This document shows positions 19,196 to 28,292 of a DNA stretch of 64,000 nt, piece by piece. The notes under the pieces are model-generated. The model was not told the origin of the DNA, made no database searches, and saw only the letters and a program-made list of their open reading frames with translations. Each line of letters opens with the position of its first letter. Position 1 is the first letter of the stretch. The stretch is from NCBI RefSeq assembly GCF_014698795.1, contig NZ_JACJTR010000002.1:248001-312000 (forward strand). Direction: 5' to 3'. The position numbers and the translations under genes were made by a program. Origin of the DNA: Nostoc sp. FACHB-892 (GTDB taxonomy: Bacteria; Cyanobacteriota; Cyanobacteriia; Cyanobacteriales; Nostocaceae).

Positions 19196-19560
19196 TTAAG
19201 CAACAGTATCTGGAATATTATATTTATTCTCCTTCAACCCAGCAGTAATTTACAACTGCAAGAGTTCTGCATATGGCAGTACTACTTATTAGGAAAAATA
19301 TTGTGGTTATTATGCGCTATCAAGCGCGGGAAATGCTGGAATCCTCTAGCTTTTGGGCTAGCGAACTCCATTCGTTATTGGAATCATTTTATCGCGCCGC
19401 GCTATTAATGTCGTTAATATACTAGGCATTGGATTAAAAATGAGAATTTTAAAAACTATATATAGCTACTAAGGTGAAGTATTTACCACAATTATTATAG
19501 AATTATATACAAAAATCATCGGTATTTTTCAAAAAAATAGAACATAAATTAAGATAAATT
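19196..19560. other. Spacer upstream of the receiver-EAL gene
   Basis: No gene is recognised between the PAS remnant and the receiver-EAL gene. A 71-codon frame (19193-19408) has unlikely composition. The last 100 bp are AT-rich and probably hold the promoter. Confidence 0.35.
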
Positions 19561-20754
19561 ATGGCCAAAATATTAATAATAGAAGATGAAGAAGCCGTTC
19601 GTGAAAATATTTTGGATCTGTTAGAAGCTGAAGATTTTGAAACTATTGGTGCAGCTAATGGTAGAATTGGGGTAAATTTGGCTATATCGGAAGTTCCCGA
19701 TTTAATTCTTTGTGATATGATGATGCCACAACTTGACGGTTATGGCGTATTAATAATATTACGGCAAAATCCAATAACTGCAACAATTCCTTTCATTTTT
19801 CTAACTGCAAAATCTGCAAAATCTGACTTCCGCCAAGGTATGAATATGGGTGCTGATGATTATATAACTAAGCCTTTCACCCGTGCTGAGTTATTAAGTG
19901 CCATTATAAACAGATTGGAAAAACACGCTACTTTAAAAAGGCATTTATCTCCTACAAGTGTCACTAAAAACTTGTCTCCTAAGATGCAGCTATTAGAAAT
20001 TAGCTTACACCGGGCTATCAAACAACATAACTTTAAAGAATTTGAAATTTATTATCAACCAATCATTGATATTGCTTCTGGTAAAATAGTAGCTGCTGAA
20101 AGTTTATTGCGCTGGCAAAGCCCTGAATTAGGACTGATTTACCCAACAGAATTTATTTCGTTAGCAGAGTCTACGGGTTTAATTGTTCCAATTGGTAAAT
20201 GGGTATTAAAAAATGTATGTAAGCAAATAAAAGGCTGGCGTGATGCCGGGATTTATTCTTTGACTGTTGCTGTTAATTTGTCAGTAATTGAATTTAATCA
20301 ACCAGATTTTATTCATAATATAGTTAATTTTATAGCTATGAATAACTTAGAACCAGATGACTTAGAGCTAGAATTAACTGAAAGTATGATTATGCAAGAC
20401 GTAAATAGTGCGATCGCTACTATGAGCAAATTGCAATCTTTGGGTATAAACATTGCAATTGATGATTTTGGTACAGGCTACTCTTCTTTAATTTATCTGA
20501 AAAATTTACCAATTAATACATTAAAAATCGACCGTTATTTTATTCATAATGTTGCTAACGATTCACAAAAATCAGCCATTACTCAAGCATTAATTCAAAT
20601 GGCTCACAATCTCAATCTAGATGTAATAGCTGAAGGTGTAGAGACGGAATCAGAACTGGCTTTTTTGCGCCAACATAACTGTAATTCTATGCAAGGTTTT
20701 CTATTTAGTCGTCCATTGCCAGCAGCAGAATTTGAAAATTTTTTACTTAGCTAA
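19561..20754 (+). CDS. Response regulator with EAL domain (c-di-GMP phosphodiesterase)
   Basis: A 397-residue two-domain protein. The CheY-like receiver (1-120) has acidic pair E8/D9 (IIEDEE), phospho-acceptor Asp in LILCDMMMPQ near residue 52, Thr in FLTAKS and Lys in YITKPF. The EAL domain (about 145-397) has the signature as AAESLLRW (Glu-Ser-Leu in place of Glu-Ala-Leu, catalytic Glu kept), LELTES, DDFGTGYSSLIYL, IDRYFI and VIAEGVET. The metal-binding residues of active phosphodiesterases therefore appear intact, so it should hydrolyse cyclic di-GMP under phosphorylation control. The partner kinase is not adjacent; a PAS-kinase remnant lies just upstream. Confidence 0.94.
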   Translation: MAKILIIEDEEAVRENILDLLEAEDFETIGAANGRIGVNLAISEVPDLILCDMMMPQLDGYGVLIILRQNPITATIPFIFLTAKSAKSDFRQGMNMGADDYITKPFTRAELLSAIINRLEKHATLKRHLSPTSVTKNLSPKMQLLEISLHRAIKQHNFKEFEIYYQPIIDIASGKIVAAESLLRWQSPELGLIYPTEFISLAESTGLIVPIGKWVLKNVCKQIKGWRDAGIYSLTVAVNLSVIEFNQPDFIHNIVNFIAMNNLEPDDLELELTESMIMQDVNSAIATMSKLQSLGINIAIDDFGTGYSSLIYLKNLPINTLKIDRYFIHNVANDSQKSAITQALIQMAHNLNLDVIAEGVETESELAFLRQHNCNSMQGFLFSRPLPAAEFENFLLS

Positions 20755-20934
20755 TAAATGCTTATATGTATAAATATTGGGGATTGGACATTGAAAATAG
20801 GGGAGTAATTATTTTCCTAGTACCTTAATAGTATTGACTAACTAAGAAAAATAGGACAAATAGGACTTTAGACGGGTGACATTGATTAAAACTCAAGTTT
20901 AAGGTAAGAAAATTGTGTCATAATATCTACCCCC

Positions 20935-22278
20935 ATGAAAGTCTCTGCGCGTTTCTTGCTGCCAGTCTTTTTACTAACCTTGACAACAGCCTGTAACCAG
21001 ACTCGCGCTTCTTCAGATAATTTTACACCACAAATATCCGGATCTTCTGCCCAACTGACACAGGATTCTACACAGCCAAAAAATATTGTCCGAACTGAAG
21101 CACTCTCACCGAAGCCCATCCGCATCAATCTAAAAAATTTACCAGCACCCTTCGCAACAGAAAGCGCCTCTAAGCGGCCTGAAGTTGTGCCCATTCCGCA
21201 AAATCCAGTGCTGCGTGTACCAGCAGGCTTTAGAGTTAACGTATTTGCAGAAGGTTTAGATGCCCCACGCTGGCTAGCTTTAACCCCCAGTGGTGATGTT
21301 CTGGTGACTGAAACCGGGCAAAACCGCATTCGTCTGTTACGTGACAGCAACAGTGACGGCGTAGCCGACGTTCGAGAAACTTTTGCTAGTAGCGACAACG
21401 AACTCAATAGACCCTTTGGTATGACTTTTGCAGATGATTCCTTTTTCCTAGGAAACACAGATGCTGTGGTGCGTTTTCCCTATACAAAAGGTCAAAATAA
21501 AATTACAGGTAAGGGAAAAAAAATTGCCGACTTACCTTCTCAAGGTTATAACAACCATTGGACACGCAATGTCGTTGTCTCGCCCGACGGTAATAAATTA
21601 TATGTTTCAGTTGGTTCAGGAACGAATGTGGATGAAGAACCCCTACCACGGGCTTCAATACAGGTGATGAATTTAGATGGTTCCCAGCAGCGAACTTTCG
21701 CTTCCGGCTTGCGTAATCCTGTTGGTTTGGACTTTCATCCTGTAACTAAGGAGCTTTACACCACTGTCAACGAACGCGATGGAATCGGTGATAAATTAGT
21801 TCCAGACTATCTGACACGCGTTAAACAAGGGGCATTTTACGGTTGGCCCTATGCTTACCTAACACCAAACAACCTCGATCCACGCCAAAAGACGGAAGGC
21901 AAAAGTAAACGCCCCGACTTAGTAGCCCGTACCCAAACGCCAGATGTGCTGTTCCAAGCGCACTCAGCAGCATTGGGTTTGCAGTTTTATGATGGTAAAA
22001 CGTTTCCAGAAAAATACCGGAACGGTGCTTTTACTGCTTTTCGTGGTTCTTGGAATCGCGATCGCGGTACTGGTTATAAAATTGTATTTGTTCCCTTCAA
22101 TGCAAAAGGGCGATCGCTTGGCTACTACGAAGATTTTCTCACAGGCTTTTTACTAAATCCTTCTGTACCCACCACTTGGGGACGACCTGTAGGTTTACTC
22201 GTGCTGCTAGATGGCAGCCTACTACTAACAGAAGAAGCTAATAATCGGATTTACCGGATTCAGTATACGGGGGGATGA
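20935..22278 (+). CDS. PQQ-dependent sugar dehydrogenase (sorbosone dehydrogenase-like) lipoprotein
   Basis: A 447-residue exported six-bladed beta-propeller of the soluble glucose/L-sorbosone dehydrogenase (GSDH) family. The N-terminal signal ends in a lipobox (LTTAC, Cys20), so the protein should be membrane-anchored. The propeller begins near residue 95 (FRVNVFAEGLDAPRWLALTP). Characteristic strands include NRPFGMTF, NNHWTRNVVVSPDGNKLYVSVGSG, GLRNPVGLDFHP, FYGWPYAYL and the final GRPVGLLVLLDGSLLLTEE. The family oxidises sugars with PQQ, but cyanobacteria often lack PQQ synthesis, so the real substrate and cofactor are uncertain. Confidence 0.9.
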   Translation: MKVSARFLLPVFLLTLTTACNQTRASSDNFTPQISGSSAQLTQDSTQPKNIVRTEALSPKPIRINLKNLPAPFATESASKRPEVVPIPQNPVLRVPAGFRVNVFAEGLDAPRWLALTPSGDVLVTETGQNRIRLLRDSNSDGVADVRETFASSDNELNRPFGMTFADDSFFLGNTDAVVRFPYTKGQNKITGKGKKIADLPSQGYNNHWTRNVVVSPDGNKLYVSVGSGTNVDEEPLPRASIQVMNLDGSQQRTFASGLRNPVGLDFHPVTKELYTTVNERDGIGDKLVPDYLTRVKQGAFYGWPYAYLTPNNLDPRQKTEGKSKRPDLVARTQTPDVLFQAHSAALGLQFYDGKTFPEKYRNGAFTAFRGSWNRDRGTGYKIVFVPFNAKGRSLGYYEDFLTGFLLNPSVPTTWGRPVGLLVLLDGSLLLTEEANNRIYRIQYTGG

Positions 22279-22393
22279 ATGATTCCCTAGAGTAAATTTA
22301 GAGCAGTTGTGACTATATCTGCCTATCCAAGTTTATCTCGTTTACGGTAAATTACAGAAAAATACTAATACTCATCTGGTTGAGAAATTGATT

Positions 22394-22798
22394 ATGACTC
22401 CCAATGAAAATAATACTCAGTCAAAGATCAACGAATTGCCTACACATTCAGGCACACGATACTGGGGTGAAGTGGAGGTAATTGAGGAGGGAGATACTTA
22501 TAGAATTAGCCGTGTTGAAATCAAGCCCAGGCACGGAATAAAACCACAAATTCATTATCACCGCAATGAACATTGGGTTGTAGTTTCTGGTGTTGCAAAG
22601 GTGACATGTGGAGAAGAAGAAATATTGCTGAATCGAAACGAATCGACTTATGTCCCCGCAGCAACACTACATAAAGTAGAAAATCCTGGACATATTCCCC
22701 TAGTTATTCTAGAAATTCAAAATGGTGAATATTTGGGCGAAGATGATACAGAACGTCCTTATGATTTAAATTTGGTCAAACCCGTAGCTGAAGGTTAG
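22394..22798 (+). CDS. Cupin protein, mannose-6-phosphate isomerase type II C-terminal-like
   Basis: A single-domain cupin of about 134 residues equivalent to the C-terminal isomerase half of ManC/type II phosphomannose isomerases. Cupin motif 1 is QIHYHRNEHWVVVSGVAKV (metal ligands His-His-Glu-like) and motif 2 is ESTYVPAATLHKVENPG. The ending LEIQNGEYLGEDDTERPYD is typical of the family. It might interconvert mannose-6-phosphate and fructose-6-phosphate, or be a related sugar-binding enzyme. ATG 22394 is preferred to an in-frame TTG six bases upstream. Confidence 0.9.
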   Translation: MTPNENNTQSKINELPTHSGTRYWGEVEVIEEGDTYRISRVEIKPRHGIKPQIHYHRNEHWVVVSGVAKVTCGEEEILLNRNESTYVPAATLHKVENPGHIPLVILEIQNGEYLGEDDTERPYDLNLVKPVAEG

Positions 22799-22825
22799 TG
22801 AGTCCGGAGTTAGGAGTTGGGAATC

Positions 22826-22856
22826 AAGTGATTAATACCCAATGCCCAATGCCTAA
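22826..22856. repeat. CCCAATG heptamer repeats
   Basis: Short CCCAATG-type array between the convergent cupin and HEAT-repeat genes, ending a few bases before the latter's stop. Confidence 0.7.
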
Positions 22857-22857
22857 C

Positions 22858-23616
22858 TCAAAACCACCCTTCTTGTTCTAGGGTTTCAATCAGCTGCAAG
22901 CCACGCGGATCACCCACTCCTAACAATGAGGCTTTAGCGTCTGCCCGGACTCCTAAATCTTCATCTTCGGCAAAGGCTTGAATTAAAGCATCGATCGCTG
23001 TCGCATAAACTACATTAGAAGGCAATTCGCGGCACAGTTGACCAATTGCCCAAGCACTGTTACTTCTCACTGCTGCGACTGGATCTTTAACTAAGGCTTC
23101 AATTAATGGTGGTATTGCTCCTATAACTGCTTCATAACCTACTTCTGCCATCTGTGCTAAGGCGCTAGCAGCCCACAAACGCACTGCCGAAATGTCAGTT
23201 TTTAAAGCGTCTGCTAGGGGCGGTAAAGTACGGCGATCGCGACAGTTTCCTAAAGCCCAAACAACGCCTTTACGCACATAGCCATTCCAATCACTGTTTA
23301 ATTGAGCAATTAATGGACTCACTGCTTCTGAACTGGGATTGCGTCCGAGGCCATAGGCTGCACTCACCCGCACCAAGGGACAGGTATCAGTTAACAGACG
23401 AATCAGATGGGGGGTAGCACGCGCATCTTCTATATCACAAAAAGCACGCGCCGCTAACATTCTTTGCTGGGGCTGGGGATTTTCCAACAGGGCCAGCATC
23501 ACTTCTGGATCTGGTTTTGCCACAACTGATTCGTCAGTTAGCGGCTCTATTTTATCTAAGGGGCTTTCTAGCTCCTCCTCAATATCGAGTAGGCTTAGAT
23601 CGTCTTCGTCATACAT
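22858..23616 (-). CDS. HEAT-repeat protein (PBS-lyase-like repeats)
   Basis: A 252-residue all-helical solenoid. After an acidic N-terminus (MYDEDDLSLLDIEEELES), about six HEAT/PBS-lyase repeats follow, each with patterns such as DARATPHLIRLLTDTCPLVR, RVSAAYGLGRNP, RKGVVWALGNCRDRRTLPPL, VRLWAASALAQ and VRSNSAWAIGQL. Such proteins in cyanobacteria include phycobilin lyases and many scaffold proteins. Nothing here identifies a bilin lyase, so a protein-binding scaffold is the cautious call. A perfect hairpin lies upstream (23721-23746). Confidence 0.88.
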   Translation of the reverse strand: MYDEDDLSLLDIEEELESPLDKIEPLTDESVVAKPDPEVMLALLENPQPQQRMLAARAFCDIEDARATPHLIRLLTDTCPLVRVSAAYGLGRNPSSEAVSPLIAQLNSDWNGYVRKGVVWALGNCRDRRTLPPLADALKTDISAVRLWAASALAQMAEVGYEAVIGAIPPLIEALVKDPVAAVRSNSAWAIGQLCRELPSNVVYATAIDALIQAFAEDEDLGVRADAKASLLGVGDPRGLQLIETLEQEGWF

Positions 23617-23720
23617 AATTTCATCTCAATCCCTTTTCGGGATCAACACATAATCCCCCGCGCCAATAAGTTAAAGCTTTATAAGTAGTATTAGTTGCGT
23701 AATTATACACTTTCCTTTCG

Positions 23721-23746
23721 CCTCGTTGAGATATAACTCAACGAGG
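23721..23746. terminator. Perfect 10-bp hairpin between GNAT and HEAT genes
   Basis: CCTCGTTGAG (23721-23730) and CTCAACGAGG (23737-23746) pair perfectly over a 6-nt loop. It lies 47 bp after the acetyltransferase stop in the leftward direction. No T-run follows on either strand, so it may be a terminator-like element or an operator for the HEAT gene. Confidence 0.5.
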
Positions 23747-23792
23747 AACGCTATAACTCAGACGCTAAAGTATGTTACTGCTATCCTATAGT

Positions 23793-24332
23793 TTATTTTT
23801 CTGCACTCAGAAATTTTACCATCCACAGGGATTGGGTTTGATAACCTAACTGATTATAAAGATTTAATGCAGGTTTGTTTGATTGAAATACTTGCAGTCC
23901 AATCTGGCGATCGCCTCTTTGAATAGCCCAATTCTCCACATATCGCATCAAGGCTCTACCAATACCCAGTCGCCGATGTTCTGGTACAACGTAGAGGATA
24001 AAGATGTGAGCATGACGGTTCCCATGCACTTGATCTATTGCATTGCCCACCCAGAGGCACGCTATCGGGGGATGGGCATTGGGCATTGGGAATGGCGCAT
24101 GGAGAGGAATTTGCCCTTGCTTCCTGCTTCCTGCTCCCTGCTCCCCCTCTTCTTCTACCCACCACAAGGGCGTATCGCTAGAGAAGTATTGCTTAACTGT
24201 TTGTTCTAGGTGAAAAAAATCCTCATTGGGAAAGAGATCCTGGTAAGTTCGCTGCATGAATTTAAGCAGCAGCGCTCGATCCGAAGTGGAGCCACGGCGA
24301 ATAATATACCCAGGTAATAGTTGCTCAGACAC
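23793..24332 (-). CDS. GNAT-family N-acetyltransferase with in-frame repeat insertion
   Basis: A 179-residue acetyltransferase. The GNAT core is clear in the C-terminal half: strand AHIFILYVVPEHRRLGIGR (acetyl-CoA pyrophosphate-binding Arg-Arg-x-Gly-Ile-Gly), then ALMRYVENWAIQRG and IGLQVFQSNKPALNLYNQLGY. Between about residues 61 and 88 the protein reads GEQGAGSRKQGQIPL, then HAPFPMPNAHPP. This is a translation of intergenic-type repeats (24071-24146), not normal GNAT sequence. Without it the domain would be about 150 residues, the usual size. The substrate is unknown. The 62-residue membrane protein gene ends 21 bp upstream on the same strand. Confidence 0.88.
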   Translation of the reverse strand: MSEQLLPGYIIRRGSTSDRALLLKFMQRTYQDLFPNEDFFHLEQTVKQYFSSDTPLWWVEEEGEQGAGSRKQGQIPLHAPFPMPNAHPPIACLWVGNAIDQVHGNRHAHIFILYVVPEHRRLGIGRALMRYVENWAIQRGDRQIGLQVFQSNKPALNLYNQLGYQTQSLWMVKFLSAEK

Positions 24333-24353
24333 TGCTGATCTTTATTGACTTAG

Positions 24354-24542
24354 CTAGCTCGCGTTCTTTACTGCTAATGGTAAATCAGTTGGAGTAGGTT
24401 GAAAACTTACCCCAACCTCTTCAATTGGTGCGGGTGCTGCCATATCAGAGGGTAAAAAGATGCGGGCGCTAACTGCCACTAGGGCAAAGAAAAATACTAA
24501 TACTGCAAACAGGGGGGCAATGTATTGACGAAAAATGGCCAT
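24354..24542 (-). CDS. Small single-pass membrane protein
   Basis: A 62-residue protein with one strong hydrophobic helix (YIAPLFAVLVFFFALVAVSA, about residues 7-26) and a Pro-rich 35-residue tail outside it. It is 21 bp upstream of the GNAT gene on the same strand and probably cotranscribed. The size and layout resemble small thylakoid proteins, but I do not recognise it as a named photosystem or NDH subunit. Confidence 0.6.
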   Translation of the reverse strand: MAIFRQYIAPLFAVLVFFFALVAVSARIFLPSDMAAPAPIEEVGVSFQPTPTDLPLAVKNAS

Positions 24543-24856
24543 ATTCTAATTGCAAAAAGAGCTACGAACTTTTATGAAAATTTAGCTGAAGATTTGTGAA
24601 GTATTCTTGATTCATTTTAACAATTTTCTGTGCAAGGGAATCGGGCATTGGGTACTTGTACTGACAGTGGAGCCGAAGTACCGATCTGTCCGAATCTCAA
24701 CTTCGCTTGATTTTCGTAAAGCCCCGTTGGCGCAGCCTTTGGCAGAGAAGTATTGGGCATTGGGTATAAGTCATGGAGCAAAGGTGAGAATTAAAATCAC
24801 CTCTTTCCCATCTGCTCCCTGCTCCTCCTCATTCCCTGTCCCCTACTCTCACAGTA
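24543..24856. repeat. Intergenic region dominated by short repeats
   Basis: GGGCATTGGGTA-type units occur near 24646 and 24752, TGCTCCCTGCTCCTCC-type text near 24810-24850, and a GC-richer piece at 24670-24750. A 124-codon frame here is made of repeat text and is not called. Confidence 0.55.
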
Positions 24857-25261
24857 CTATTGACCTTGCTCCAAGTCATCAAGCACTTTCTGGCAATACC
24901 AATTCTCCGGCAGTCCAGGATAAGTTTCTTTTGCCTGTTCAATTAACCTTTCAGCTTCAGCAGTGTCACCGGATAACTTAGCGATCAGCCTGTTTCTGAG
25001 ATAGCTATCAGATACACCATCGTCTACCTGCTCTGGTATCCCTTGATTTATAGTTGATGGTCGAGACTGATCTCTTCGTAACTGCCAAAATAAAACGTAA
25101 TAAAGTGTCCCAAAAATTAAAATTAGGCTGAGTGTTCCGAAAAAAGTTAGGAGGTTAAATGCTAGAAATCCCAGAACTAATTGTGAGAGAACATACCCAA
25201 GTAATAAACCAGTGAGTAAGAGGATGAATGTGCCGACAGCAATAACTACTTGATTCCCCAT
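24857..25261 (-). CDS. Conserved cyanobacterial membrane protein, unknown function
   Basis: A 134-residue protein with two hydrophobic helices (IAVGTFILLLTGLLLGYVLS near 6-25 and FFGTLSLILIFGTLYYVLFW near 40-59) and a charged cytosolic C-terminus (LIAKLSGDTAEAERLIEQAK, ENWYCQKVLDDLEQG). Its start overlaps the end of the transporter gene by 16 bp, so the two are probably translated from one mRNA. No catalytic motif is visible. Confidence 0.75.
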   Translation of the reverse strand: MGNQVVIAVGTFILLLTGLLLGYVLSQLVLGFLAFNLLTFFGTLSLILIFGTLYYVLFWQLRRDQSRPSTINQGIPEQVDDGVSDSYLRNRLIAKLSGDTAEAERLIEQAKETYPGLPENWYCQKVLDDLEQGQ

Positions 25262-26538
25262 ATATCCTCTTCTTCGTCCTCAAGTCCTGGTCTGGATACT
25301 GCCACTGGCTGAAGGTTCCAGGGGGCAAATACTGGCAATAGGAGTAATCCTGGAACAGCAGCGGCGATGGTAATTAAGAAAAATACTGGCCAACCCGTGC
25401 TTTGTGCGATCGCTCCTCCAGGTGCGGCCAGAATATCGCGGCTGACAGCCATTAAGCTGGATAACAAAGCATATTGGGTTGCGGAAAACCGCTGGTTACA
25501 AAGACTCATCAAAAAGGCAACAAAGGCTGCTGTCCCCAATCCACCACAAAATTGTTCTACGTTGATGGCAAGTACCATAGCTTGGTAGTTTTTACCGATG
25601 TATGCTAGGAAAAAGTAAGCTAAATTACTTACTGCTTGTAGAATACCAAAAACCCAAAGCGATCGATTGATGCCAATAGCACTCAAAATTGAACCACCTG
25701 CTAAAGCGCCAACAATCGTAGCAATTAAACCCATCCCCACTTGAATTGCCCCAATGTCGGTTTTGGTAAAACCAGTTTGCAGCAAAAAAGGTGTGGTCAT
25801 ATTGCTCAACAAAGCATCACCTAGCTTATATAGGGTAATGAATGCAAGCATTAGAATTGCTTTGATAATCCCTTGACGCTGAAAAAATTCTTGGAAGGGC
25901 AAGATTACAGCATCAGCGAGAGAACCTGGAGGGCTAATTTCCTTGGGTTCTGGTGCGAACAAGGTGGCAAGAATACCAACTACCATCGTCCCTGCCATAA
26001 ACAAATAAACCGATGACCAAGGCAGTTTTTCAGCAATTATCAACGCTAAAGCACCTGCGGCTAATAGGGCTATTCGATAACCTAAGATAAAAACAGCTGC
26101 ACCAGCACCCATTTCTAGTTTTTCTAAAACGTCGGTACGGTAGGCATCAGCAGCGATATCTTGAGTTGCACTGATAAAAGCAATGACTATGGCGTTGATG
26201 GCTAGTAGCTGTAATGCTTGTTTGGGTTGTTGAAAACCCATGACTGCGATCGCTACAATCAAAGCAATCTGCGTCAAAATTAACCAACCCCGTCGTCGCC
26301 CCAAAACTGGCAAAGTGAACCTGTCCACCACGGGTGCCCACAAAAACTTCAAGGAATAAGGCAAACTAGCAAGGCTAAACCAACCAATAGCGGCTAAATT
26401 TACCTTCTCCTCGGTCATCCAAGCCTTTAAGGTATTACCGATTAACAATAATGGTAAACCCGATGAAAAACCTAAAAATAATAAAGCCGCCATCTTGCGG
26501 CTACCGAAAACTCCCAGTAGCGATTTAATTTTCCTCAT
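25246..26538 (-). CDS. MFS transporter, AmpG-like
   Basis: A membrane permease of about 430 residues with twelve predicted helices. The N-terminus KMAALLFLGFSSGLPLLLIG and the following SLPYSLKFLWAPVVDRF, then GRRRGWL, match the AmpG family, which imports anhydro-muropeptides for peptidoglycan recycling in proteobacteria. DIAADAYRTD is another family motif. In cyanobacteria the substrate is unproven. ATG 26538 is preferred over TTG 26574, which would add twelve charged residues before the first helix. It overlaps the downstream 134-residue membrane protein by 16 bp. Confidence 0.87.
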   Translation of the reverse strand: MRKIKSLLGVFGSRKMAALLFLGFSSGLPLLLIGNTLKAWMTEEKVNLAAIGWFSLASLPYSLKFLWAPVVDRFTLPVLGRRRGWLILTQIALIVAIAVMGFQQPKQALQLLAINAIVIAFISATQDIAADAYRTDVLEKLEMGAGAAVFILGYRIALLAAGALALIIAEKLPWSSVYLFMAGTMVVGILATLFAPEPKEISPPGSLADAVILPFQEFFQRQGIIKAILMLAFITLYKLGDALLSNMTTPFLLQTGFTKTDIGAIQVGMGLIATIVGALAGGSILSAIGINRSLWVFGILQAVSNLAYFFLAYIGKNYQAMVLAINVEQFCGGLGTAAFVAFLMSLCNQRFSATQYALLSSLMAVSRDILAAPGGAIAQSTGWPVFFLITIAAAVPGLLLLPVFAPWNLQPVAVSRPGLEDEEEDIWGIK

Positions 26539-26789
26539 AGTTTCAACTTTTTGCCTCTTTTGAGGAAATTTCAATAAAATACAACGAGGAAATCGAAAAG
26601 TATATCATTTAACTACTACCTATAAGGGTTTGGATTATCGGAGTGGCAGCAGTTCCGATTAATTTCTATCAAAGATTGAAACTTGCCATAGCTGCTATGT
26701 GATTTTCCGTAAACATGAGAAACTACCAAGATTTACTTGGGTTAAATACAAATTCAGGATAACCTTATAGCGTCAGCGTTTTTTTAACT

Positions 26790-28241
26790 TTATTGAATTG
26801 GATAAACCTGATGCCCCCTGATTTCTACTCTGTGTGCGGTGAGGCATTTTTCCCAACCTTCACGCGTACCAATGTCGCTTTTTTGGTTAAGCAGCCCTAA
26901 TTCCTGTTCTTGTTGGGTGAGTTTAGCAAATTCTTCGTAGCGTGGGTAGTTGCTGGTAACAAATGTTTCCTTACGGTGCAAAATTGGCGGATTTGCTCTA
27001 TTTTCGTAGTCTCGGTGAGTGACGAATAGGGTTTTTAAATCAATACCAATGCTAGCTTTTAAAGCCGGGTGGGGATCAATGTCGAATTCGGGGTAAAACA
27101 GATAGGAGATTTGCGGCTTATCAGTGTGATATTTGATCAATGTTGCTCCATCTACACGCCCAATGGTGCGGCTAGCGCAGCCTTCACAAATTCGCAGCAA
27201 CGGATCAAGATCTGCTAATGCCGAAACATGGATGTAAATAGCACCGCGTGTATGTTTACCAATTTTGCTTTTTTCACACGCAGTTTTAATCACCCCAGGT
27301 TTACCTAAGCTGAAAAGCTTTTGGTCAGCTACTTGACAAGCTTCTTCATAGCTGCTGAAAAAGGCTTTAATATCGTGGCGCATTTCAGGGGCTAGTTTCT
27401 GCCATGCAGGACGTTTATCAAAGTGGGTGAGGGCGAGATAAACTTGGATGTCGAGAGAACGACGATAAGCGATCGCATCCCATTCAGCCTCATCAGTAGC
27501 TTGCAAAACTACACCGAAGGCACGGCGAAAGTTACCAAATTCGCTCAGTAATTCCTGTTCATTTTCCAATTCGCCTTTCACAGGTAGTCTACCGCGCTTG
27601 GTAAAAAAAGCCATGAGTGGTTGCAGCTGTTCTTGATAATCTTCAAACCGCTTTGTGGGGATGCGGACTCGCGGTGTAGAAGTGGTAGAAAAGAAGCGGA
27701 TAGCTTTGTAACTTTCTTTTTCAGCTTCATCTCGAAAAACAAAATAAACGCCTAGTGCGATCGGTACTGCATCTACATTTAAGACTTCATCAATATAAGT
27801 TTTGAGTTCTTGTTGTTCGTAATATTTCTGAAAAGTATTGCGGCGCGTCACAATGCCATCATTGTAAGCAAGTTGGGTTTTGCTGGGAGCGTTAATCAGG
27901 ATTTGAGCCGCGACAATTAAAACTTTCCCGGTGAGTTCCCAGGCTTGGATCAAGCTTTGACGGCGTTCCTCTGAGTCTTCAATGACGTTGAGGACATAAC
28001 CCAGATTAACCACATCGGCGGGGGTGCGTGGTACATCGGGATAGTAATAAGGGTCCCAGCCTGCGCTGGTGTAGCCTAAGTTTTTTACTCGCTGGACATC
28101 GCCACCGTAGCCGCAACCGTAGTCAAAAAAAGTGGTGTCTTGATTGAGGATTGATCCTTCTATAGCCAATCGCACGGGGCGAGATATATCAGTGCGAGCG
28201 ATCGCAGCTCTATGACGCTCAATTTCTAGCGCTTCAGGCAT
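26790..28241 (-). CDS. DNA phosphorothioation-associated putative methyltransferase
   Basis: A 483-residue protein that matches the Dnd-linked methyltransferase family (TIGR04096 type). SAM motif I is DYGCGYGGDVQRV near residues 39-51. The acidic residue ending the next strand is in AGWDPYY, and VNLGYVLNVIED follows near 77-88. The remaining 330 residues are family-specific, including a possible zinc-binding RICEGCASR. It is the last gene of the leftward dndC-dndD-dndE series, 51 bp after dndE. Its role is unproven; it might modify DNA or act as a host-protective accessory. An inverted repeat overlaps its upstream region. Confidence 0.88.
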   Translation of the reverse strand: MPEALEIERHRAAIARTDISRPVRLAIEGSILNQDTTFFDYGCGYGGDVQRVKNLGYTSAGWDPYYYPDVPRTPADVVNLGYVLNVIEDSEERRQSLIQAWELTGKVLIVAAQILINAPSKTQLAYNDGIVTRRNTFQKYYEQQELKTYIDEVLNVDAVPIALGVYFVFRDEAEKESYKAIRFFSTTSTPRVRIPTKRFEDYQEQLQPLMAFFTKRGRLPVKGELENEQELLSEFGNFRRAFGVVLQATDEAEWDAIAYRRSLDIQVYLALTHFDKRPAWQKLAPEMRHDIKAFFSSYEEACQVADQKLFSLGKPGVIKTACEKSKIGKHTRGAIYIHVSALADLDPLLRICEGCASRTIGRVDGATLIKYHTDKPQISYLFYPEFDIDPHPALKASIGIDLKTLFVTHRDYENRANPPILHRKETFVTSNYPRYEEFAKLTQQEQELGLLNQKSDIGTREGWEKCLTAHRVEIRGHQVYPIQ

Positions 28242-28242
28242 A

Positions 28243-28288
28243 ATATTAGTTGTCAGTTAACGGTGAACAGTTAACAGTCAACTAATAT
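28243..28288. repeat. Inverted repeat between dndE and the methyltransferase
   Basis: ATATTAGTTG (28243-28252) pairs with CAACTAATAT (28279-28288), with two GTTAAC copies inside. It occupies the whole region just upstream of the methyltransferase ATG and could fold over its ribosome-binding area. Confidence 0.5.
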
Positions 28289-28292
28289 CCTT

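Noticed and set aside
20886..21458. 190-codon frame antisense to the sugar dehydrogenase gene
   Set aside because: It is the mirror of a confidently assigned lipoprotein gene with intact motifs; its translation is Ser/Arg/Lys-rich without a family.
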